NCBI GenBank assembly: GCA_021815905.1
Contig: JAKAZP010000099.1
Coordinates: 1 to 8,292 of the forward strand
Source of the DNA: Pseudomonadota bacterium
GTDB lineage: Bacteria > Pseudomonadota > Gammaproteobacteria > Steroidobacterales > Steroidobacteraceae
Length of the DNA stretch: 8,292 nt
Reading direction: 5' to 3'
A program made the position numbers and the translations under genes. Numbering within the stretch: position 1 is the first letter of the stretch; every line of letters starts with the position of its first letter. The notes under the pieces were generated by a model, which saw only the letters and a program-made list of their open reading frames with translations, was not told the origin of the DNA and did no database searches. Positions 1 to 5,107 of the stretch are shown piece after piece.

Positions 1-300
1 ATCGGCTCCGGGACCCTGACTCCCGAGATCGGGACGAAGTTCCAGACGGGACAGTATTTCGACTTCTACAACGTAGCGGACAGCTACCAACCGGCGTACC
101 ACCGCAGCTACGTCAATCTGACCTATGCTCCGAACGCGGGACGCTGGAGCGTGAATCTCTACGTGCGCAATCTCGAGAATTCCGTGGTCATCGCCGATGA
201 ATCCGAGGCGTTCACGCCCCCGATCACCCAGCCCGGCACCTACAACATCGATTTCCAGTCGCCGAGAACCTTCGGTGTGACGATCACGGACAGGTTCTGA
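1..300 (+). CDS. TonB-dependent receptor, C-terminal fragment
   Basis: This is the last 99 codons of a gene that starts before the window, read in frame 1 and ending at TGA 298-300. It shows alternating aromatic and polar beta-strand patterning, a segment of the type SYVNLTYAP...WSVNLYVRNLEN, and the terminus FGVTITDRF. A strand ending in a C-terminal Phe is the usual signal for insertion of outer-membrane beta-barrels by the Bam machinery. The NLEN and 'R.FGV.I...F' pattern is typical of the last strands of TonB-dependent receptors. The protein would sit in the outer membrane and import a ligand using TonB energy. The adjacent secreted glycosidase suggests an oligosaccharide or glycoside, but this is inference. 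The plug domain and TonB box lie outside the window, so the subfamily cannot be assigned. Confidence 0.82.
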   Translation: MGSGTLTPEIGTKFQTGQYFDFYNVADSYQPAYHRSYVNLTYAPNAGRWSVNLYVRNLENSVVIADESEAFTPPITQPGTYNIDFQSPRTFGVTITDRF

Positions 301-306
301 CCCGGG

Positions 307-2991
307 GTGCCGGGGCCGACGACACGCGGACGAGTCCGGCCGCTCCTGTGGGGCGCCGCGCTCTGCGCTCTCGGCGCCGGATCCGCTCATGGGCAGGCGC
401 AGTCGGCCAGCGTGAACCGGCTCCTCGACCGCATGACTCTGCGGGAACGGATCCGCCTGGTCCATGGAGAGCGGGAAGCACCTGCGAGCGATCAGGGTCA
501 GGCGGGCTATCTGGGCGGTGATCGCCGCCTCGGGATCAGCGGGATGCGGTTCGCGGATGGGCCACCGGGTGTTCTGACGCGGCACGGCGCGACCGCGCTG
601 ACCTGCACGATGGGGCTGGCTGCGACCTTCAGCCGCCACGATGCGTATCTGAATGGCGTGGTGATCGGGCGCGATGCCCGGGCCCTCGGCATCCAAGTTG
701 CGCTGCAGCCCTTCCTGAACATCATGCGGGACCCCACGTGGGCTCGCGCCTACAACACCTACGGCGAAGATCCACTGTTGAGTGGAATCGTCGGCGCGGA
801 TCTCATCCGGGGAATACAGCGGCAGGGGGTGCTCGCCGTGGCGAAGCATTTCCTCGCCTACAACGGCGCGAACGATGTGCTGGTCGACGCCCAGGCGCTG
901 CACCAGATCTACGCCGAGCCGTTCCGTTACGCCGTTCGCGCGGGCGTCGCCTCGATCATGTGCTCGTACAATGAGATCGGGGGCCGGTTCGCGTGCGATG
1001 ATGCCGCCACGCTGCGGGACCTGCTGCGGCGGCGGTGGCATTTCCGCGGCTTCGTCGTTTCCGACTGGGGGGCGACGCACTCGGCATCGTTCATCGATGC
1101 CGGTCTCGATCTGGAGATGCCGGGCTCCGTGATACCGTATCTCCCCTGCTACTTCTGCGCGACCGTGCCGCCCCCGCAACCGATCCCCGCCGGCGGCGTG
1201 CCCTTCGCACCGTCACCGTTCCACATCCCGGAAGAGCCCGCCGCCCCGGCGTTCCAGGTGCCGCCGATGGCGCGTCCGCACGGAATGCTTGCCGCGATCC
1301 GGGGAGGCAGGGTGAGCGCCGCGCGGATCTCGGCCGCGGCCCGCCGGGTCGTCGCAGAGATGCAGCGATTCGGCCTCCTTGGTCGTGACCCATCGCGCCG
1401 ACGGATTTCCTCGGTGCCGTTCGGCGCGGATTTGCCGGTCGTGGAGCGCACGGCCGAGGACGCCGCGGTGCTGCTGAGGAATGAGCGCCACATCCTGCCT
1501 CTGACAGCGGCCGACTTGCGGTCCATCGCGCTGATAGGCCCGGGCGCCGGCCAGACGATCGCCGTGGGGCAGTCAGGAGAGAGGGGTCTCGGCTTTCCGG
1601 GTCGCGATGTCAGCCCGCTGCAGGCCTTGCGCGGCTACGCCGGGAAGGGCCGCGGAGCGGACCTCACCTTTGCGGTCGCCGACGACATGACCGGCGCCCC
1701 GATCCCCGCGGTATTGCTGTCGCACGACGGCCACGCGGGGTTGCTCCGTACCGGCGTCGCGGGGCAAGCCGCCGAGATCGACCCGCAATTGGATTTCACG
1801 CTCCGGCGGCGCGACGCGCTGCCCCCCGGCAGCAGTTACCTCTGGCGGGGCTCGCTGCGCATCGAGCGCGCGGGGGACTACTGGATCTATCTGCAACTCC
1901 TCGGCTGTTCCGCAGAACTCGAGATCGACGGGAAGGTCCGCGCCAGGAGCTCCAACCTGCTGCTGCATGGCGATTTCCTTCAGGCCGCCCAGGACAACGT
2001 ACTGCCGACGACGGACGATCTGGACGATGTCCGCGTGCCGGTGAAGCTCGCGGCCGGTCTGCATCGGATCACCGTGATCGAGCACGGCGACGGTTCGGGC
2101 AAGCCGGTGCAGATTCGCCTCGATTGGATGACACCGGCGGCGCGCGCGCGCGAGTTCGCAGCGGCGCTGGCCGCCGCGCGCCAGTCGAGGACGGTGATCG
2201 TGTTCGCCTGGGGCCGCGGGCGACCCGCCTATGCGTTGCCCGGGGATCAGGATCGATTGATCGCGGCGGTCGCGGCGATCAACCCGCGTACGATCGTCGT
2301 TCTCAACAGCAGCCAGCCCGCGGCGTTGCCCTGGCTGCATCGAGTGCGCGCCCTGCTCGAGATGTGGTATCCGGGGGACGGCGGAGGAGTCGCGACCGCG
2401 GAACTCCTGATGGGCAAGGTCGACCCCTCGGGACACCTGCCGTTCACGTGGGCGCGCCGACTGGATCAGTACGTCTCGCACGATCCGGCCCACCCCGAGC
2501 GCTCGTCGGCGGGAGCCAACGGAGTCACGCATTTCTCCGAGGGCATCTTCGTCGGGTACCGGTGGTTCGATCACCGGGGGATCACGCCACTGTTCCCCTT
2601 CGGGTACGGACTTTCCTACACGCGCTTCAGCTACCGGAACCTGCGCATCGCGCAGAGCCCGGGAGGAGGGCTCGGCGTGCGCTTCACGCTGACCAACGTC
2701 GGGCGGCGCGCCGGTGCGGCCGTGCCGCAGGTCTATCTGGGACCGCCGCCTCCGCAACCGGGTGATCCACAGTTCGCGGTAAGGGCGCTCGCCGGATTCT
2801 CCCGGATCTTCCTCGCCGCCGGTGCGAGCCGGCGCGTCACGATCCGAGTCCCGCGCCGGCAACTGCAGTACTGGTCCGCGGCCGGCCGGGGCTGGCGGTT
2901 GGCTCGCGGAACGCGAAGCGTCTTCGTCGCCGACTCGTCCCGGGACCCCCGGCTGCGGGGACGGGTCAGGCTGCCGTTGGTCGCCCAATGA
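307..2991 (+). CDS. Secreted glycoside hydrolase family 3 (beta-glucosidase-like) with PA14 insertion
   Basis: This 894-residue protein probably acts on beta-linked glycosides in the periplasm or outside the cell. The GTG start at 307 is preferred because it supplies a Sec signal peptide (basic RGRVR, hydrophobic core to about residue 24, cleavage near SAHG-QAQ); upstream Shine-Dalgarno pairing is weak. The GH3 N-terminal barrel (about 35-360) carries FADGPPGV (D84), RDP (141-143), YGEDP (152-156), KHF (180-182) and SDWG with the expected nucleophile D253. The C-terminal alpha/beta domain (about 379-760) is interrupted by a PA14-like insertion (about 459-608), then has LPGDQD (644-649), WYPGDGGG and FPFGYGLSYT. 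A fibronectin-III-like domain fills about 780-890. Two oddities are the absence of the usual acid/base Glu motif before LPGDQ (residues 633-644 lack any Glu) and a proline-rich insert at 277-324 containing CYFC. The gene follows the receptor by 6 bases in the same orientation, so co-transcription is likely. The exact substrate is unknown. Confidence 0.93.
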   Translation: MPGPTTRGRVRPLLWGAALCALGAGSAHGQAQSASVNRLLDRMTLRERIRLVHGEREAPASDQGQAGYLGGDRRLGISGMRFADGPPGVLTRHGATALTCTMGLAATFSRHDAYLNGVVIGRDARALGIQVALQPFLNIMRDPTWARAYNTYGEDPLLSGIVGADLIRGIQRQGVLAVAKHFLAYNGANDVLVDAQALHQIYAEPFRYAVRAGVASIMCSYNEIGGRFACDDAATLRDLLRRRWHFRGFVVSDWGATHSASFIDAGLDLEMPGSVIPYLPCYFCATVPPPQPIPAGGVPFAPSPFHIPEEPAAPAFQVPPMARPHGMLAAIRGGRVSAARISAAARRVVAEMQRFGLLGRDPSRRRISSVPFGADLPVVERTAEDAAVLLRNERHILPLTAADLRSIALIGPGAGQTIAVGQSGERGLGFPGRDVSPLQALRGYAGKGRGADLTFAVADDMTGAPIPAVLLSHDGHAGLLRTGVAGQAAEIDPQLDFTLRRRDALPPGSSYLWRGSLRIERAGDYWIYLQLLGCSAELEIDGKVRARSSNLLLHGDFLQAAQDNVLPTTDDLDDVRVPVKLAAGLHRITVIEHGDGSGKPVQIRLDWMTPAARAREFAAALAAARQSRTVIVFAWGRGRPAYALPGDQDRLIAAVAAINPRTIVVLNSSQPAALPWLHRVRALLEMWYPGDGGGVATAELLMGKVDPSGHLPFTWARRLDQYVSHDPAHPERSSAGANGVTHFSEGIFVGYRWFDHRGITPLFPFGYGLSYTRFSYRNLRIAQSPGGGLGVRFTLTNVGRRAGAAVPQVYLGPPPPQPGDPQFAVRALAGFSRIFLAAGASRRVTIRVPRRQLQYWSAAGRGWRLARGTRSVFVADSSRDPRLRGRVRLPLVAQ

Positions 2992-3029
2992 AGAGGGCCA
3001 GGGCCCGTCTGTTGGCGGGCCCTCCTCTT
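2991..3029 (+). terminator. Strong hairpin overlapping the glycoside hydrolase stop codon
   Basis: AAGAGG (2991-2996) pairs with CCTCTT (3024-3029). After a GCC bulge (2997-2999), AGGGCCCG (3000-3007) pairs with CGGGCCCT (3016-3023) around an 8-base loop. This gives a 14-bp stem that starts at the last base of the TGA stop. There is no U-tract after it on either strand, so it is a poor textbook intrinsic terminator. It may instead protect the mRNA 3' end or work in both directions at the convergent boundary with the tRNA-Gln/rpsI transcript. The structure is seen; the terminator role is inferred. Confidence 0.5.
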
Positions 3030-3030
3030 G

Positions 3031-3165
3031 TGGCTGGGGGACTGGGATTGCTCGGCCCATCCCTGGGCCTCGCCGCCTGCGGCGGCCGCCAGGTGCGCAC
3101 GCCTGGCGTCCAAAATCGCTCCCGGCGATTTTGTCGAACCTTCGGTTCTCATCCTAGTCCCCCGG
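3031..3165 (-). repeat. Multi-hairpin element with tRNA-Gln-like ends (possible tRNA-like RNA or dispersed repeat)
   Basis: GGGGGACTGGGAT (3036-3048) pairs with ATCCTAGTCCCCC (3151-3163) as an outer stem of 13 bp, with one G-T position that is a wobble in plus-strand RNA and C-A in minus-strand RNA. Inside are five perfect hairpins: GGCCCA/TGGGCC (3054-3069), GCCGCC/GGCGGC (3072-3086), CGCCAGG/CCTGGCG (3087-3108), CAAAATCGC/GCGATTTTG (3111-3133) and GAACC/GGTTC (3136-3148). Hairpins 2 and 3 abut; the other junctions are TC, except for TGCTC at the left end. Bases 3031-3049 repeat the reverse complement of the tRNA-Gln 3' end at 3203-3221 with one mismatch (18 of 19). On the minus strand the element therefore ends in AGTCCCCCAGCCA. 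No convincing protein is encoded here. It could be a transposable or REP-like dispersed palindrome, a structured noncoding RNA, or a degenerate tRNA derivative. The pairing is seen; any function is inference. Confidence 0.6.
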
Positions 3166-3170
3166 ATACG

Positions 3171-3196
3171 ACGAGGCCCACTTGCGTGGGCCTCGT
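3171..3196 (-). terminator. Perfect 11-bp hairpin downstream of tRNA-Gln
   Basis: ACGAGGCCCAC (3171-3181) and GTGGGCCTCGT (3186-3196) pair without mismatch around a 4-base loop. On the tRNA strand the loop reads GCAA, a GNRA-type tetraloop. The hairpin starts 7 bases beyond the CCA end of tRNA-Gln and is the best candidate for ending or 3'-processing the rplM-rpsI-tRNA transcript. It lacks a U-tract (the following bases are CGTATCC), so termination may be weak and read-through into the neighbouring multi-hairpin element is possible. Confidence 0.55.
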
Positions 3197-3202
3197 TGGT
3201 AT

Positions 3203-3276
3203 TGGCTGGGGGACTAGGATTCGAACCTAGGTTAACGGAGTCAGAGTCCGCTGTCCTACCACTAGACGATCCCCCA
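3203..3276 (-). tRNA. tRNA-Gln (anticodon CUG)
   Basis: The 74 bases fold as a complete cloverleaf with encoded CCA. The acceptor stem is TGGGGGA/TCCCCCA with U1-A72 and discriminator G73, both typical bacterial tRNA-Gln identity features. The D stem is GTC/GAC with a GTGG-containing loop. The anticodon stem is GCGGA/TCCGT with loop CTCTGAC, giving anticodon CTG (plus-strand 3242-3244), which reads CAG codons. The T arm is CTAGG-TTCGAAT-CCTAG. The 5' end lies 24 bases after the rpsI stop on the same strand and no promoter is evident between them, so the tRNA is probably processed from the 3' end of the rplM-rpsI transcript. That co-transcription is inferred. The 3' end is partly duplicated at 3031-3049 and, inverted, at 3151-3163. 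Confidence 0.96.
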
Positions 3277-3300
3277 GAAGACCGTAGCGGCCTGCGGGCC

Positions 3301-3696
3301 TCAGCGCTTGGAGTACTGGGGACCGCGCCGGGCCTTGCGGCGTCCGACCTTCTTGCGCTCCACCTCGCGGGCATCGCGGGTCACGAAACCCGCATCCCGC
3401 AACGGCTTGCGCAGCGTCTCGTCGTGTTCGATGAGGGCGCGCGTGATGCCGTGGCGAATGGCGCCGGCCTGGCCGGTGATCCCGCCGCCATCGACCCTGA
3501 CGCTGATGTCGAAGCGGCTGCTCATCTGCAGCGCCTCGAGCGGCTGGCGCACGATCATTCGCCCGGTCTCACGGCCGAAGAACTGATCCAGGGGCCGGTC
3601 GTTGACGGTGATGGTGCCGTGGCCGGCGCGCAGATAGACCCGCGCGGTGGCGGTCTTGCGGCGGCCGGTGCCGTAATTCGACTGCTGAACTGCCAT
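3301..3696 (-). CDS. rpsI: 30S ribosomal protein S9 (uS9)
   Basis: This is a 131-residue protein of the normal bacterial uS9 length. It has the hallmark [15 protein letters not shown] near the N-terminus (residues 8-22), the central [24 protein letters not shown] region and a basic C-terminal tail ending [11 protein letters not shown]. In the family the terminal Lys-Arg reaches the P-site tRNA anticodon loop in the small subunit. A GAGG Shine-Dalgarno sequence precedes the ATG (GCGAGGTTTTTGGT-ATG). It lies 54 bases downstream of rplM, the standard rplM-rpsI operon, and is followed closely by tRNA-Gln. No anomalies are seen. Confidence 0.98.
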   Translation of the reverse strand: MAVQQSNYGTGRRKTATARVYLRAGHGTITVNDRPLDQFFGRETGRMIVRQPLEALQMSSRFDISVRVDGGGITGQAGAIRHGITRALIEHDETLRKPLRDAGFVTRDAREVERKKVGRRKARRGPQYSKR

Positions 3697-3750
3697 ACCA
3701 AAAACCTCGCGATATTCCCCGTCGCGCTCGTCGTTGCGGCGCGCCGGGCC

Positions 3751-4182
3751 TTACTGGATCTCGAGCGCCCGAGGCTGCTGAGCCTGATGCGGGTGCTCCC
3801 CGCCGGCGAACACGTGCAGCTTCTTGAACATGCGCCGCCCGAGCGGGTTCTTCGGCAGCATGCCCTTCACGGCGAACTCGATGGCCCGCTCGGGATGCTC
3901 CCGCAGGAGCTTCTCGAGCGAGATCGACTTGATGCCGCCGATATGCCCGGTGTGGTGGTAATAGATCTTGTCGCTCAGCTTGCGGCCGGTGACGCGCACC
4001 TTGCCGGCATTGAGCACCACGATGTGATCGCCCATGTCGACATGGGGGCTGTAGTCGGCCTTGTGCTTGCCTTTGAGGCGATGGGCAATCTGGGTGGCGA
4101 GGCGCCCGAGCGTCTTGCCGGCCGCATCGACCACGAACCAGTCGCCGCGAACACTGCCGGAATTGGCGAAAACCGTCTTCAT
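3751..4182 (-). CDS. rplM: 50S ribosomal protein L13 (uL13)
   Basis: This 143-residue protein matches bacterial uL13 over its whole length. It begins [20 protein letters not shown] and has GKTLGRLAT, a [14 protein letters not shown] segment, the YYHHTGH...GGIKSISL segment and [12 protein letters not shown] near the C-terminus. It is an early-assembling protein of the large subunit. An AAGG Shine-Dalgarno (4188-4191) lies 5 bases before the ATG. A GC-rich hairpin (4195-4210) ends 3 bases upstream of it, so leader structure could tune translation. The gene leads the rplM-rpsI-tRNA-Gln transcript and is divergent from coq7. In E. coli the rplM-rpsI operon is reported to be autoregulated by L13; whether that applies here is inference. 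Confidence 0.98.
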   Translation of the reverse strand: MKTVFANSGSVRGDWFVVDAAGKTLGRLATQIAHRLKGKHKADYSPHVDMGDHIVVLNAGKVRVTGRKLSDKIYYHHTGHIGGIKSISLEKLLREHPERAIEFAVKGMLPKNPLGRRMFKKLHVFAGGEHPHQAQQPRALEIQ

Positions 4183-4194
4183 AAGAGCCTTGGA

Positions 4195-4246
4195 CGGGGG
4201 CCAGCCCCCGCGCTAAATCCTCTGAACGGGACCCTCCTAAAGGGCC
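4195..4246 (-). promoter_or_regulatory. Structured rplM mRNA leader
   Basis: The predicted leader of about 60 bases between the rplM promoter and its ATG can form two stems on the minus strand. The one nearest the transcript start pairs GGCCCT with AGGGTC (one G-U) around TTAGG (plus-strand 4230-4246). The other is a perfect CGGGGG/CCCCCG stem at 4195-4210 that abuts the Shine-Dalgarno sequence. The first stem and its loop hold a strong Shine-Dalgarno-like TTAGGAGG with no start codon after it. The arrangement would suit translational autoregulation by a ribosomal protein. The pairing is seen; the regulation is inferred. Confidence 0.4.
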
Positions 4247-4250
4247 GGCA

Positions 4251-4279
4251 AGTCTACTGAAGGAGGCTCCGCATTGCAA
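4251..4279 (-). promoter_or_regulatory. Sigma70-type promoter for rplM-rpsI-tRNA-Gln
   Basis: On the minus strand, TTGCAA (4279-4274) serves as the -35 box and TAGACT (4256-4251) as the -10 box, separated by exactly 17 bases. Each matches four of six bases of the consensus TTGACA/TATAAT. Transcription would start near 4244, giving a leader of about 62 bases. This is the best two-box promoter in the window and is well placed for the ribosomal operon. Confidence 0.6.
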
Positions 4280-4332
4280 AACGCCCGGGAGCCCCCGGGG
4301 GAAGGGGTGCCCGGGTCCGGCCCGCAGCGGCT

Positions 4333-4338
4333 TATAAT
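4333..4338 (+). promoter_or_regulatory. Consensus -10 box for coq7, 7 bases before its ATG
   Basis: A perfect TATAAT lies at 4333-4338. The coq7 ATG follows after 7 bases (GGCCCAA), so the predicted transcription start falls on or next to the start codon. The region at -35 (about 4310-4315, CCCGGG) does not resemble a sigma70 box, and no TG extension precedes the -10. No Shine-Dalgarno sequence is present upstream of the ATG. This fits a leaderless mRNA but is not proof. Confidence 0.45.
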
Positions 4339-4345
4339 GGCCCAA

Positions 4346-4990
4346 ATGGACGCCGATGACCCGCTCGAGACCCTGATCACCGCGGCCGACCGCGCCTTGC
4401 GCGCTCTTCTGGCTCCTCACCGGGCCGCCCGGCCCCTGCCGCAGCCGCCCTCGTCGCGGACGGCCGGGCCGGGGCTTTCGCCGTACGAGGAGCGGCGTGC
4501 GGCCGCCCTCATGCGGGTGAATCACGCCGGGGAGATCTCGGCGCAGGCCCTTTATCACGGCCAGGCCCTGGTCGCCCGCTCGGACGCGACCCGCGAGCTG
4601 CTGCTCAAGGCCGCGCGCGAGGAAGCGGATCACCTCGCCTGGTGCGAGACGCGCCTCTGCGAGCTGCACGCCCGGCCGAGCCTGCTGAACCCGCTGTGGT
4701 ATTTGGGCTCGCTCACCATCGGTGCGCTCGCCGCCCTCGCCGGGGACCGCGTGAGCCTCGGCTTCGTCGTCGAAACGGAGCGCCAGGTCGAGGGTCACCT
4801 GGATGACCACCTCGGTCGTCTGCCGCCCGCGGACCTGCGCAGCCGCGCCATCCTGGAGGCGATGCGCTCCGACGAGGCGGCACACGGAGCGACCGCCAGA
4901 GCGGCCGGAGGCGCGGAGTTGCCGACACCGGTGCGCGCGCTCATGCGCATGACGGCCCGTTGCATGACGAGCGCGGCCTACTGGGTTTGA
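4346..4990 (+). CDS. coq7: CoQ7-type 2-polyprenyl-3-methyl-6-methoxy-1,4-benzoquinone hydroxylase
   Basis: This 214-residue carboxylate-bridged di-iron monooxygenase adds a late ring hydroxyl in ubiquinone synthesis, acting at the inner membrane. The ferritin-like ligand set is complete: E63 in NHAGEIS, E93 and H96 in EEADH, E149 in VEGHLDDH, and E177 and H180 in DEAAH. The hydrophobic stretch [18 protein letters not shown] (about 113-130) is the family's membrane-associated segment. ATG 4346 is chosen because it sits 7 bases after a TATAAT. ATG 4337 in the same frame would add only MAQ and overlaps that box. E. coli uses the unrelated flavoprotein UbiF at this step, while Pseudomonas and Xanthomonas relatives use Coq7. 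The gene is divergent from rplM and 117 bases upstream of crp on the same strand. From memory, coq7 lies near vfr/clp in Pseudomonas and Xanthomonas. Confidence 0.95.
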   Translation: MDADDPLETLITAADRALRALLAPHRAARPLPQPPSSRTAGPGLSPYEERRAAALMRVNHAGEISAQALYHGQALVARSDATRELLLKAAREEADHLAWCETRLCELHARPSLLNPLWYLGSLTIGALAALAGDRVSLGFVVETERQVEGHLDDHLGRLPPADLRSRAILEAMRSDEAAHGATARAAGGAELPTPVRALMRMTARCMTSAAYWV

Positions 4991-5107
4991 AGCGCGCGTG
5001 CTTTGTCTCTGGTATTCGCCGCACCGCGTGGGGTACGCTTCGCCCTGTCGAGGCTCAAGTACAAGCAGTCCGCCGATCGACATTACAAACACAATCGGGG
5101 AGCCGGT

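Noticed and set aside
273..296. TGTGA-CGA-TCACG as a Crp operator upstream of the glycoside hydrolase
   Set aside because: The half-sites are 3 bases apart rather than the 6 of a Crp site, and the sequence encodes the conserved final strand of the receptor.
1573..3060. Long open frame on the minus strand across the glycoside hydrolase (495 codons)
   Set aside because: It is antisense to a gene with full GH3 motifs, shows no recognisable domain, has low-complexity Arg/Pro-rich composition, and is expected by chance in DNA this GC-rich.
3034..3165. CRISPR array or ordinary REP/ERIC element
   Set aside because: The five hairpins have different sequences and are not regularly spaced direct repeats with spacers, and the ends and internal order do not match REP or ERIC consensus as I know them.
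3031..3221. Integrated genomic island with att sites at tRNA-Gln
   Set aside because: The duplicated 19-base tRNA end resembles an att pair, but the enclosed 153 bases contain no integrase or cargo, so a functional island is not supported. The repeat itself is kept as a finding.
2733..3374. Minus-strand open frame that translates the structured element and the antisense of neighbouring genes
   Set aside because: It crosses the tRNA, the hairpins and the glycoside hydrolase gene. The peptide over the element only reflects its palindromes.
3028..4260. 410-codon plus-strand open frame through the tRNA, rpsI and rplM
   Set aside because: It overlaps a tRNA and two ribosomal protein genes in antisense. 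Its translation has no family features.
5003..5107. Upstream in-frame extension of crp
   Set aside because: It begins at a TTG without a ribosome binding site, whereas ATG 5108 has GGGGAG upstream and gives the expected N-terminus.
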